Positions 7,824 through 15,753 of a stretch of DNA of 33,397 bases are shown here, one piece after another. Each line of letters starts with the position of its first letter. Within the stretch, counting starts at the first letter, position 1. The translations under genes and the position numbers were made by a program. The notes below the pieces were generated by a model. It was given only the letters and a program-made list of their open reading frames with translations, was not told the DNA's origin and ran no database searches. This DNA comes from Arcobacteraceae bacterium (GTDB lineage: Bacteria; Campylobacterota; Campylobacteria; Campylobacterales; Arcobacteraceae). Location of the stretch: positions 1-33,397 of the forward strand of contig JAONGR010000016.1 of NCBI GenBank assembly GCA_028375605.1, in the 5' to 3' direction.

Positions 7824-10800
7824 TAATCCATTTCTATAACACTAGTCCCATCTCCTTTTGGGATAACTTTTATCTGTAAAGGTATTCGTTCTTTTAAAGC
7901 CTCCACATGAGATATTACACCTACCATTTTACCTCTACTTTGTAAAAGATTTAAAGCGTTGAGTGCTGTTTCTAAACTATCTTCATCTAAAGTTCCAAAA
8001 CCTTCATCTAAAAAAAGTGAGTCTATAGATATTTTTTGACTAGCTAGTTCAGAAAGACCAAGAGCAAGAGAAAGACTCACTATAAAACTCTCCCCACCTG
8101 AAAGAGTACTTACTGGTCGTATCACATCACCTTGGAAGCTATCTATTACTTCTATCTCTAAAAGTTGTTTTTGTTCAGTACTTCTTTGTAGTTCATATCT
8201 ACTTGATAAAATAGTGAGATGATTATTTGCTAGATTTATGAGCTGATCGAGTGTGATACCTTGTGCAAACTTGGCGAACTTGTTACCATCTGCTGAACCT
8301 ATCATCTCATTGAGTTTTACCCATACTTTAAATTTCTCTTTTTTCTTCTCTAGCTCTTCTATTTTTTCTTCATTCTTTTTTCTATTTTGAGTATTTATCT
8401 CTAGCTCTTTTTCACTACTACCGATATTTTTTTGAATCTCATCTATTTTTTCATTTAACTCTTTTAGTTCTTGAATTACCTCATCAAATGGACGAACTTT
8501 TATCTCTTCTTTTTTATGCTCGTTAAGTTTCTTACGTGTATCTATTTGTAGTGTTTTATATCTATTGTACTTTTCATCTATACTATTACAAAATAAAATG
8601 AGCTCTTCTCTTTTTTCTTTTGGCAAAATTGCGTTTTCAAAATCTATTTTTGTATTAAAATCATTTTCTACTAACTCATTATCAAATTTTGCTTTGAGTT
8701 TTTTTGATTCTACCTCATCATTATTTTGTTTGATTTTTAACTCTTTTATTTGAGTGGTTAAAAACTCCTCTTTTGAGATAAGTGTTATTAACTCTTTTGA
8801 CGCATCATTGTATTTTGTTTGAATCATTGAGTATTTATCTGTGATGTTTTTTTCATACTGTTCTATATCATCTACATCTAAAATAGTTTTACTCTTTTGT
8901 ATCAAAGTTTCTATCGCTGGTATAAGTTTATTTAACTCATTTTTATTTTCTTCAAAAGCTTTTAAGATAGCTTGTATTTGTATCTCTTGTTCTTGTACTA
9001 GATGATACTGTTTTTGTAACTTTTCTTTCTCTTTTAAAAGTGTTTCTTTTTTCTCTCTTAGGATAGTTATCTCTTTTATTTGTTTTTCTAAATTGTCTTT
9101 TTCCTCTTCTAACTCAACTTTTGCATTTAACTCTAGTGTAAAATTTGTATTTTTAAAAAACTGTTCTATTTGTTCTTTTGTATTATCTAGTTTAGTAAGT
9201 TCTAGGAGAGTATCTTCTGCTTTTTTATTATTTAACAATAGTTTGTTTTCATATATCTTTAAACTCTCATTCTCTTTTGTTAATAGACTTTGTTGTTCTG
9301 CTATTTGTAAAGTTGTTTTATCTGTGTTTATCTCTATACTATGTGTTATATAAGGATGCACTTTAGAACCACATAAATAACACGGTTCATCTTCATGTAG
9401 TTTTTTTCTATCATCTTCATATTTTGCTATTAAAAGTTCATTATCTTTTTTTTGCATAAGTGTTTGAATAGTAAGTTTTATTTGCTCTATGAGCTTTATC
9501 TTTTCTACTTGAAGTGTTGTATCTACTTCTAGTTGTTTTGTTAACTTTATAGATAGTTCTTTTTCATTATGTATATCAATTAGAAGCTTTTCATACTCTA
9601 CTATTGTATTTTGTATCTGGTCTATTCTTTTAAGACTAGCTCTATAACTCTCTTCTTTCTGTATTCTTTGTGATAAGTAAGACTCTATAGTACTATACTC
9701 TTTTTCACATATCTCTAAACTACTATAAAGTGATGATATTTTCTCTTTTTGTTCTCTATATGCTGTAGATATATATTCTTCATCTTCTAATATGTAAGAT
9801 AGCTCTACATTTAAGAGTTTAGATAACTCTTTTTTTTGACTATAGAGTTTATTGTCTATATCTCCTTGAAGTTTTACTTTACTATTTATTTGTTCTTTGA
9901 ATGCTCTTATATCTTTTAGTTTTAAACTATTTTGTTCAAATGAGATTTTTTCTTTTTCATACTCTTTTTTTAAAGTATCTACTATAGTGTTTTTGGTGTT
10001 TAGTTCTAAGCTTACTAACTTATACTGTTCATTATATACAATTAGTTTTTCTTTTTGTGTTATTATAGTTGTTTCTATATTATTGTATTCTTGATATGTA
10101 CTTTGTATATTTAAAGCTTTATTTGCAAGGGCAAGGCTTTTAAACTGTTCTTTACTATCTTCTTTCTCTTTTACACTACTAGTATAGAGTTCATTATAGT
10201 TTTTCTCTTCTTGTACTAATTTATCTAAAGTCTCTATCCATGTTTTTATTTGTATGAGTTCTTTCTCTTGTGTATCTAAAAGCTTCTTTTGAGTTTTGTT
10301 CTCTTCTAACGCTTTGTCTTTCTCTTCTACTTCCTTACTATCTAGTAACTCTGTAGTATCGAGTATTTTTTTATCTAACTCTATATCTGATTTATATGAA
10401 GTATACTGTTCATATATCTCCAATGATATTTGTTTATATATTTGTGTACCTGTCATTTTCTCTAAAAGTGTAGACCGCTCTTTTTCATCAGCTTTTAAAA
10501 ACGCATCAAATCCACCTTGAGCTAATACCATTGATTGTTTAAATCTATCAAAATCAAGTCCAGATAACTCTTCTACATATTTAGGTACATCTCGAAGTGT
10601 TGCTTTGAGTACTTTGGCACTATTTACATCGGATAGTTCCATTTTAGCACTTTGAAACTTTCCATCTGCATTTTTTCTAGCTCTCTTTTGAGTCCATGAA
10701 GAACGGTAAACTATTCCTTTTATTTCAAACTCTACTTCACAATAACACTCACCCGTATGTCTAGCCATAAGTTCATTTGGGTTTTTAAGTCGGGGAGTTC

Positions 10801-10966
10801 TTCCATATAATGCACAAGTGATGATGTCTAGTATCGTACTCTTACCAGCTCCTGTGGGTCCTGTTATAGCAAATAAGGCATTATCATTTAAAAAGGTTCT
10901 AAAATCAATTTGCGTTTCACCTTTTAGTGAGTTTATATTTAAGGCTTTTAGTTTCAATATTTTCAT
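7823..10966 (-). CDS. sbcC: Exonuclease SbcCD subunit C (SMC-like ATPase)
   Basis: The large ATPase subunit of the SbcCD (Mre11-Rad50-type) nuclease, which opens DNA hairpins and removes protein-blocked ends. It is 1047 residues, normal for the family. The Walker A GPTGAGKST is near residue 36-44, two very long glutamate/lysine-rich coiled-coil arms flank a zinc hook CYLC near residue 530, and the C-terminal head has the ABC signature STLSGGES and Walker B SLFLDEGFGTLD. The ATG overlaps the sbcD stop by one base (TAATG), so the subunits are translationally coupled. Its coiled coil gives several spurious antisense reading frames, which I disregard. Confidence 0.97.
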   Translation of the reverse strand: MKILKLKALNINSLKGETQIDFRTFLNDNALFAITGPTGAGKSTILDIITCALYGRTPRLKNPNELMARHTGECYCEVEFEIKGIVYRSSWTQKRARKNADGKFQSAKMELSDVNSAKVLKATLRDVPKYVEELSGLDFDRFKQSMVLAQGGFDAFLKADEKERSTLLEKMTGTQIYKQISLEIYEQYTSYKSDIELDKKILDTTELLDSKEVEEKDKALEENKTQKKLLDTQEKELIQIKTWIETLDKLVQEEKNYNELYTSSVKEKEDSKEQFKSLALANKALNIQSTYQEYNNIETTIITQKEKLIVYNEQYKLVSLELNTKNTIVDTLKKEYEKEKISFEQNSLKLKDIRAFKEQINSKVKLQGDIDNKLYSQKKELSKLLNVELSYILEDEEYISTAYREQKEKISSLYSSLEICEKEYSTIESYLSQRIQKEESYRASLKRIDQIQNTIVEYEKLLIDIHNEKELSIKLTKQLEVDTTLQVEKIKLIEQIKLTIQTLMQKKDNELLIAKYEDDRKKLHEDEPCYLCGSKVHPYITHSIEINTDKTTLQIAEQQSLLTKENESLKIYENKLLLNNKKAEDTLLELTKLDNTKEQIEQFFKNTNFTLELNAKVELEEEKDNLEKQIKEITILREKKETLLKEKEKLQKQYHLVQEQEIQIQAILKAFEENKNELNKLIPAIETLIQKSKTILDVDDIEQYEKNITDKYSMIQTKYNDASKELITLISKEEFLTTQIKELKIKQNNDEVESKKLKAKFDNELVENDFNTKIDFENAILPKEKREELILFCNSIDEKYNRYKTLQIDTRKKLNEHKKEEIKVRPFDEVIQELKELNEKIDEIQKNIGSSEKELEINTQNRKKNEEKIEELEKKKEKFKVWVKLNEMIGSADGNKFAKFAQGITLDQLINLANNHLTILSSRYELQRSTEQKQLLEIEVIDSFQGDVIRPVSTLSGGESFIVSLSLALGLSELASQKISIDSLFLDEGFGTLDEDSLETALNALNLLQSRGKMVGVISHVEALKERIPLQIKVIPKGDGTSVIEMD

Positions 10967-12150
10967 TAAACATTCACCTTTTCTACTACTTTTTTAAAAT
11001 TAAGAGTAAGTTCATCTATAAACTCTTTTTCCTCTAACTCTTCTATATCTAAGCGTCTTTGAAATACTTCATTTGGACTAAGTTCATCCAAGCTTACAAC
11101 ATTTAGCTCTTTTGCTTCTAGTTTTTTTTGAGTTCTATCTATTTTTATAGCTAATACTGTGAGTTCTAATTCTTGAGCGTATTCTCGTATGGCTTGATTT
11201 GCATACATTGGATTTTCATCATTGAGATGGATCTCTATCCAAGTGCTTTTATCTTCTATATTAGAAAGCTTCTTTTTTATAACATCAAGATCACCTTTTA
11301 TAACTTGCAGTTTTCTATATAACGGAACTTCAAGTTCTTCTACACTTACAACATCGTTTTCAAACGATACGATATTTACTTTTTTCTTTTGGTTTGATTC
11401 TGAAAAACTAAGAGGGATAGGAGAACCACTATATCGTACATGATTTACTCCAACAGTTTGGTTTATATGTAAATGACCCAATGCAACATAGTCAAAATAC
11501 TTCCCTAAAAAGTCACTTCCAATATCAAGTGTACCACCTATATAAATATCCCTTTCACTTTCACTTGTTCTTCCACCTACAGTTGTAAGATGCCCAGTAG
11601 CTATAATGGGTAAATTTTTTTCTTTTGTGAGTTTTGTGGCTTCTTCATATACATCTAGATAATGCTGTTTTATTCCAATATTTAAAGAAGATTCTTTTTC
11701 ATTTATAGTTTGACCTGCTTTTGCTTGCCTTACTATACTATCTCGTAAAAAAGGAACAGCACAAACTACACCTGCAAGTTCATCTTTTTTGTATATAGAG
11801 ATAAGTTCATTTTCACTTTCATCTCCTGAAGTAATTACATGTATATTCATAGCTTCAAGTAATTTTTTACTAGCTTTTAGTGTAGAGATAGAGTCGTGAT
11901 TTCCAGCAGTGATAATTACATTTAAGTTTTTAATAGAAAACAATTGTTTTAAAAAGTTATAGTATAGTTCAAGCGCATAATTAGGAGGATTTCCCGTATC
12001 AAAAATATCACCAGCAACGATGAGTAGATCTATATTATTTTCCTCTATAGTTGTAAAAAGCCACGATAAAAAAGCCGCATGCTCCTCTTCTCTACTTTTT
12101 CCCATAAATTTTTGACCGATATGCCAGTCTGATGTGTGTAATATTTTCAT
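10966..12150 (-). CDS. sbcD: Exonuclease SbcCD subunit D (Mre11-like nuclease)
   Basis: The metallophosphoesterase nuclease subunit, 394 residues from the chosen start. Metal-binding motifs in order are DWHIG (residues 8-12), GDIFD, TAGNHDS, ATGHL and ALGHLHI, all intact. The C-terminal part (about 280-394) would form the DNA-binding cap and the SbcC-contact region. The reading frame extends 15 codons further upstream, but the ATG at 12150 has AGGAAC six bases before it and starts directly at the conserved MKILHTSDWHIG. It is the first gene of a two-gene operon with sbcC. Confidence 0.96.
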   Translation of the reverse strand: MKILHTSDWHIGQKFMGKSREEEHAAFLSWLFTTIEENNIDLLIVAGDIFDTGNPPNYALELYYNFLKQLFSIKNLNVIITAGNHDSISTLKASKKLLEAMNIHVITSGDESENELISIYKKDELAGVVCAVPFLRDSIVRQAKAGQTINEKESSLNIGIKQHYLDVYEEATKLTKEKNLPIIATGHLTTVGGRTSESERDIYIGGTLDIGSDFLGKYFDYVALGHLHINQTVGVNHVRYSGSPIPLSFSESNQKKKVNIVSFENDVVSVEELEVPLYRKLQVIKGDLDVIKKKLSNIEDKSTWIEIHLNDENPMYANQAIREYAQELELTVLAIKIDRTQKKLEAKELNVVSLDELSPNEVFQRRLDIEELEEKEFIDELTLNFKKVVEKVNV

Positions 12151-12288
12151 TATGTTCCTGACATATTTTTTGAAATTATAACATAAAATAATCACATAAT
12201 TTAGTAATCATATTGTGACTCTTAATACTTATTTAACAAGTATTTATTTTCAGATAAGAGCTATCTTACATTTATCTGACATCAAAAC

Positions 12289-12294
12289 GATAAT
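12289..12294 (+). promoter_or_regulatory. Candidate -10 element of the secreted-protein gene
   Basis: GATAAT, about 26 bases before the ATG at 12320, would start transcription near 12301. Just upstream (12250-12277) are two copies of a tatct/agata motif in inverted orientation, a possible operator. The match is ordinary, and this is a guess supported mainly by position. Confidence 0.35.
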
Positions 12295-12319
12295 ATTTAT
12301 GCAAATAAAAAGGATAACA

Positions 12320-14023
12320 ATGAATAAATTCCAAACTACAAATTTTATGCAAAAATTTTCTAGCATACTATTAGTCACATCTCTAATGATTTTAGTTAAC
12401 AATGCAAATGCCAAAGCGGTTCCAAAATCAGAACCAACACAATGTATCTATCCAGGACCTTTAGGTAAAACTACACTTTATAATAATAGTTATGTTGCTC
12501 TTAAATCAGATAAAAAAACTCCAATAGAGACGTGTGAGTATGGTTCTAGCTGTAGACAAGATACAAGGTTAAATAATGGTAAAGCAACATGTGTTCGTTC
12601 AATTACTAACAAAAAAAGTCCTTACTATAACTATGGTTGTGGAATATACACAGAGCATATACTTTTTCCAACTAATCTTGAAGTAGATTGTCGTTGTCGT
12701 GTGACAGGAACTGGTCATAAGTACTTAAATCCAAATGATAAAAATACCGATCCTATGGAGGGAATCATCAACTGTGCCAATCCTACTAATCAAATGAAAC
12801 GGAAATGGCCTGTAAAGTATGGAAAAGGACCTAAATTTGATGCTTGGAAAAAAAATGGTATGACAAGATGGACAGGAGGAATTTTTCGTCCTGAAACTAG
12901 AGAATTTTTCTCTGTTGTACGATGGTCAGATCCTACTCATGTATATTCAGGAAGTATTGTTGCATGGAACATAGATACAAAAGATAGAAGAGTAGTATCT
13001 GGTCTGTATCCTGATAGACGTCGAGGAATGAAAGAGTTTGGTTCTGGATATTTATCAGATGGAGTTCAAAAAAACCACCCTAAACAGCCTCTAACTGGTC
13101 CTTCTATTATGAAATGGGGTAATGATGGTATGATTTATCTTTTAGCAGGTGGGACGGGTGAATCTTCAGATAAACGTCGTGAAATTATTAAAATTGATCC
13201 AGATACAGGAGAGCGTTCTCTAGTTTGGAAAGCACAAAATAAAAAGTTTTCGCCAAAAGCTGATGAAAAATATGGACAGTGTTACCGACCAAATGGTAAA
13301 TATCCTAAACAAGACAGTGTAGGTATAATGGCACTGGCATTTGCTATGGGTCCAAAAAATGAATTTTATCTTTCTATGCATGATGTACGAGCAGGAGATG
13401 GTATATTAAAAATTAGTCCAGATGCAAAAACTTGTACACCAGTTTCTGTTTGGGGAACTGCAAAAGGACACAATCCTGGTGGAAAACAGAAAAAAGCACC
13501 AGCATATAAGCATGTAGGAAAAGGTAAATTTATACAATTCCCAGTAAAAGGTATGCTTTATCATGAAGATCCAGAATACGGTCCGATGATTTATGGTGTA
13601 TCTAAAAAAGATATTTATTCATTTACTCTTGAAGATGGGTTTCGAGCATTAGAAACTTTTGCAACTGGTACATATACGGGTATGGGTTATACAAGAATGG
13701 TTTACATGGAAAAAAACGGTCGCCCTTTTATCATGGCAACAGGTAATGATGCTGATACTCATGTTGTAGTAGAATTAGGTGTAGGGACACGAGAACCTCT
13801 CACTGCTGATACAATAAATAATGACGATCCTCTTTTTAAATCTGCTTATGGTGTTGCTAGAAGTGTAAACATGAATGGTGCACTTGGAAATGTCAATAGT
13901 ATGAATATGGGAGGATTGATGATAGATCCAAAAAATCCAGATATTGCGTATGGTGTTTTAATACATGGAGCTTTAGTGCAATTAGAACTCTCAACATTTA
14001 ACAGCATGATTTGGTCTTACTAA
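12320..14023 (+). CDS. Unrecognised secreted cysteine-rich protein, probable beta-propeller
   Basis: I do not recognise this family. The chosen ATG has AAAAAGGA seven bases upstream and begins a clear signal peptide (about residues 10-32, ending NNANA/K), giving 567 residues; the open frame reaches back to 12215, before the candidate promoter. The mature protein has an N-terminal region of about 120 residues with eight cysteines, two of them in a Cys-Arg-Cys, and a larger C-terminal part with two more, ten in all, consistent with disulphides outside the cytoplasm. The C-terminal part has repeated blade-like segments (SGSIVAWNID, IIKIDPDTGER, GILKISPD, MIYGVSKKDIYSFT) typical of beta-propellers or strictosidine-synthase-like folds. 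It is a single-gene unit with a terminator. Two coding lines counted by hand were 35-38% GC, above a line of sbcC (27%); transfer is possible but unproven. Confidence 0.8.
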   Translation: MNKFQTTNFMQKFSSILLVTSLMILVNNANAKAVPKSEPTQCIYPGPLGKTTLYNNSYVALKSDKKTPIETCEYGSSCRQDTRLNNGKATCVRSITNKKSPYYNYGCGIYTEHILFPTNLEVDCRCRVTGTGHKYLNPNDKNTDPMEGIINCANPTNQMKRKWPVKYGKGPKFDAWKKNGMTRWTGGIFRPETREFFSVVRWSDPTHVYSGSIVAWNIDTKDRRVVSGLYPDRRRGMKEFGSGYLSDGVQKNHPKQPLTGPSIMKWGNDGMIYLLAGGTGESSDKRREIIKIDPDTGERSLVWKAQNKKFSPKADEKYGQCYRPNGKYPKQDSVGIMALAFAMGPKNEFYLSMHDVRAGDGILKISPDAKTCTPVSVWGTAKGHNPGGKQKKAPAYKHVGKGKFIQFPVKGMLYHEDPEYGPMIYGVSKKDIYSFTLEDGFRALETFATGTYTGMGYTRMVYMEKNGRPFIMATGNDADTHVVVELGVGTREPLTADTINNDDPLFKSAYGVARSVNMNGALGNVNSMNMGGLMIDPKNPDIAYGVLIHGALVQLELSTFNSMIWSY

Positions 14024-14045
14024 TTTTAATTGTTGTTATTTAAGT

Positions 14046-14077
14046 ATTGTAGGTTTCTGATTACAGAAACCTACAAT
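14046..14077. terminator. Terminator after the secreted-protein gene
   Basis: A perfect 14-bp stem (14046-14059 with 14064-14077) with a 4-base loop, followed on the plus strand by a T-rich tail (cttttatttt). It stands between convergent genes and could also serve the acyltransferase gene that ends at 14085. Confidence 0.85.
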
Positions 14078-14084
14078 ATATCTT

Positions 14085-14849
14085 TTATTTTAAAAATGCT
14101 CTTTTAAAAAAACTTGAAACTTGAGAGGGATCCCAAGACAAAATCAAACAAGGTATATTAAAAGAACCATACGAATCTAAATTTTCAAGGATATCTACTC
14201 CTCCAAATTTAGAATATAATTTATAGTGTTCCTTTTTTAACCCTGATAATATAATATCAATTTCATTATTTTTAAATATATTATGAAGACCATTGAATAG
14301 GTATTTAAATTCTAAACTTAAACCTTTGGTCTCTTTATCTATAACTAATCTTGACATCTCACTAATAATATTATATTTATTTCTCATACTATCAAAACAA
14401 AATTTATCTTCAGATGGAAGCTTATCTTTAGAATCAAATACAACACGAATTGTACCTGTAACTTTTTTTTCAACTTTATAAAATAATATAGCAGAGGTAC
14501 TATCATACCTATCAAAATTTAACCCATCTATAACATCAGGAAATTCATCTTGATAATTAATACGAGTGTACACATCACTTCTAAGTGTAAATACATCTAT
14601 TAAATCTTCCGCTGTATCAGCTAAATACAAATTTTGATTAGTTTGTTCAAATGTTAATTTTTTATTAAAACTTATAGCTTCATCTATTGTTTTTTCTAAA
14701 AAAACTCTTTGTTTAAATAACTCCAATGCCTGATGTTGTTGTTGATTAAAACTATCTGGCATGTAACTTAATTTTTTATCTATATTTTGTTCTACTAGTT
14801 CTTGTAGTTCCGTTAACGAGTGGTTTTTATTTATATAAATATTTTTCAT
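14085..14849 (-). CDS. LuxI/FeeM-like N-acyltransferase (GNAT fold)
   Basis: A 254-residue protein. After a helical, charged N-terminal extension (about 1-75), residues 80-170 follow the pattern of autoinducer and N-acyl-amino-acid synthases: R90 in FTLRSDVY, acidic D113/D116 in NFDRYD, GTIR with R135, LPSED near 144-148, and E164-x-S-R167 (ISEMSRLVI), which corresponds to the E-x-SR signature of acyl-homoserine-lactone synthases. Such enzymes join an acyl chain from acyl-ACP to an amino acid or amine. The product here is unknown; FeeM-type N-acyl amino acids are as likely as a homoserine lactone. A good AAAGGA ribosome site precedes the ATG. It lies downstream of a two-component system but is separated from it by 214 bases and a terminator. 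No LuxR-type receptor is present. Confidence 0.65.
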   Translation of the reverse strand: MKNIYINKNHSLTELQELVEQNIDKKLSYMPDSFNQQQHQALELFKQRVFLEKTIDEAISFNKKLTFEQTNQNLYLADTAEDLIDVFTLRSDVYTRINYQDEFPDVIDGLNFDRYDSTSAILFYKVEKKVTGTIRVVFDSKDKLPSEDKFCFDSMRNKYNIISEMSRLVIDKETKGLSLEFKYLFNGLHNIFKNNEIDIILSGLKKEHYKLYSKFGGVDILENLDSYGSFNIPCLILSWDPSQVSSFFKRAFLK

Positions 14850-15063
14850 ATTTTATCCTTTAATTTAAATATTGGGGTGATGTCTAAAGTGATAAAAATT
14901 AAAGGAAAATATATAAAACAGCGAAAGCATTTGATGACAAAATTATTTTTTAAAGTTAGAAATTTAGTCATAGGGATGACCCTAAACTAAATAAGTTCAT
15001 AAGAAAAAAAGGGGAAGGAAAATTTGTAGAGAGGGAAAGAAAACTGTAGTTAAAATACTACAG
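14850..15063 (-). promoter_or_regulatory. Leader/promoter region of the acyltransferase gene
   Basis: A 214-base gap without a convincing gene. It holds an imperfect dyad at 14965-14986 (ttagtcat / atgaccctaa around aggg), a purine-rich stretch at 15001-15040, and on the minus strand an AT-rich TATATT that could be a -10 element. The dyad is a candidate binding site for the neighbouring response regulator. A 36-codon plus-strand frame (14880-14990) is noted but not called. Confidence 0.4.
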
Positions 15064-15065
15064 TT
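15042..15065 (-). terminator. Terminator after the response-regulator gene
   Basis: A perfect 9-bp stem (aactgtagt 15042-15050 with actacagtt 15057-15065) overlaps the response-regulator stop codon and is followed on the minus strand by a pyrimidine tract beginning TTCTTTCCC. It suggests that the acyltransferase gene is at least partly transcribed separately. Confidence 0.6.
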
Positions 15066-15753
15066 AGGGCAATGATTTTAAGCTATATCCATAACCGTAA
15101 CTGACTTCTATGATATTATTTCCCAGTTTTCCTTTTAGCCTATATACTAGAGTTCGCAAAGCTCCTGTTGATGTTGGGTTTCCATTCCAAAGTACTTCTA
15201 TAATAGTTGAAAAAGGAACTTCTCTATGATTTGCTTCAATTAAGATAGACAAAAGAATTTTTTCTTTTTTACCAAGTTTGATAAAATTATTTTGAAAATA
15301 TAATTGCTTATTTTCCATATCAAAATAAAACTCTTCCCCTAAAGGTACAAAGTTTTCATTGATTATTTGTCGTTTATTTTGGTTTAATTTATACATTGAG
15401 AGTTGTATATTTGTTTTTAATTCTTCTGTTTTAAATGGCTTAATAATATAACCTATCGGATTCGTACTAAATGCTCTCTGCATTGTTAAATCATCAGAAA
15501 ATGCAGTAAGATATAAAATAGGGATAGAGTGAGTCTTTTGTATCTCTTTAACCATATCTATTCCATTTTCATGTTTACCTAATTTAATATCCATCAGAAT
15601 AATATCTGGAACATAATTTGATATAGAATGTAAAACATCTTTTCTAGTATGTAACATTCCTAAAACTTGACAGTTTAATTTTTCAAGCTCGATTTTTAGC
15701 TCTAAAGCTACTATTACTTCATCTTCAACTATTAGTACTTTTGTTTTATTCAC
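15064..15753 (-). CDS. Response regulator with winged-helix output
   Basis: A 229-residue regulator. The receiver domain (about 4-118) has E10/D11, phospho-acceptor D55 in ILMDIKLG, the conserved Thr in LYLTAFSD and Lys in IIKPFK. The C-terminal domain (about 135-227) ends in a winged-helix pattern (GALRTLVYRLKGKLG then YGYGYSLKS) typical of OmpR-type DNA-binding domains. It starts with GTG at 15753, supported by GGAGAG six bases upstream, and overlaps the kinase gene by 8 bases, so the two form one coupled pair. It is the obvious candidate regulator of the adjacent acyltransferase gene, but that link is inference. Confidence 0.9.
   Translation of the reverse strand: MNKTKVLIVEDEVIVALELKIELEKLNCQVLGMLHTRKDVLHSISNYVPDIILMDIKLGKHENGIDMVKEIQKTHSIPILYLTAFSDDLTMQRAFSTNPIGYIIKPFKTEELKTNIQLSMYKLNQNKRQIINENFVPLGEEFYFDMENKQLYFQNNFIKLGKKEKILLSILIEANHREVPFSTIIEVLWNGNPTSTGALRTLVYRLKGKLGNNIIEVSYGYGYSLKSLP

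Noticed and set aside
8565-10520. Several plus-strand open frames opposite sbcC
   Set aside because: They are serine/phenylalanine-rich antisense images of the Glu/Lys-rich coiled coil of SbcC, without starts or ribosome sites.
12250-12277. Inverted tatct/agata copies upstream of the secreted-protein gene
   Set aside because: The arms are short and the DNA is AT-rich, so this is mentioned only as a possible operator and not called as a feature of its own.
12215-12319. Upstream extension of the secreted-protein gene to the first ATG
   Set aside because: It would precede the candidate promoter and bury the clear signal peptide behind 35 residues; the ATG at 12320 has a strong ribosome site.
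14880-14990. A 36-codon basic plus-strand frame in the acyltransferase leader
   Set aside because: The GGGG before the ATG is too close for a ribosome site, there is no promoter and the peptide matches nothing I know. Conservation would be needed to call it.
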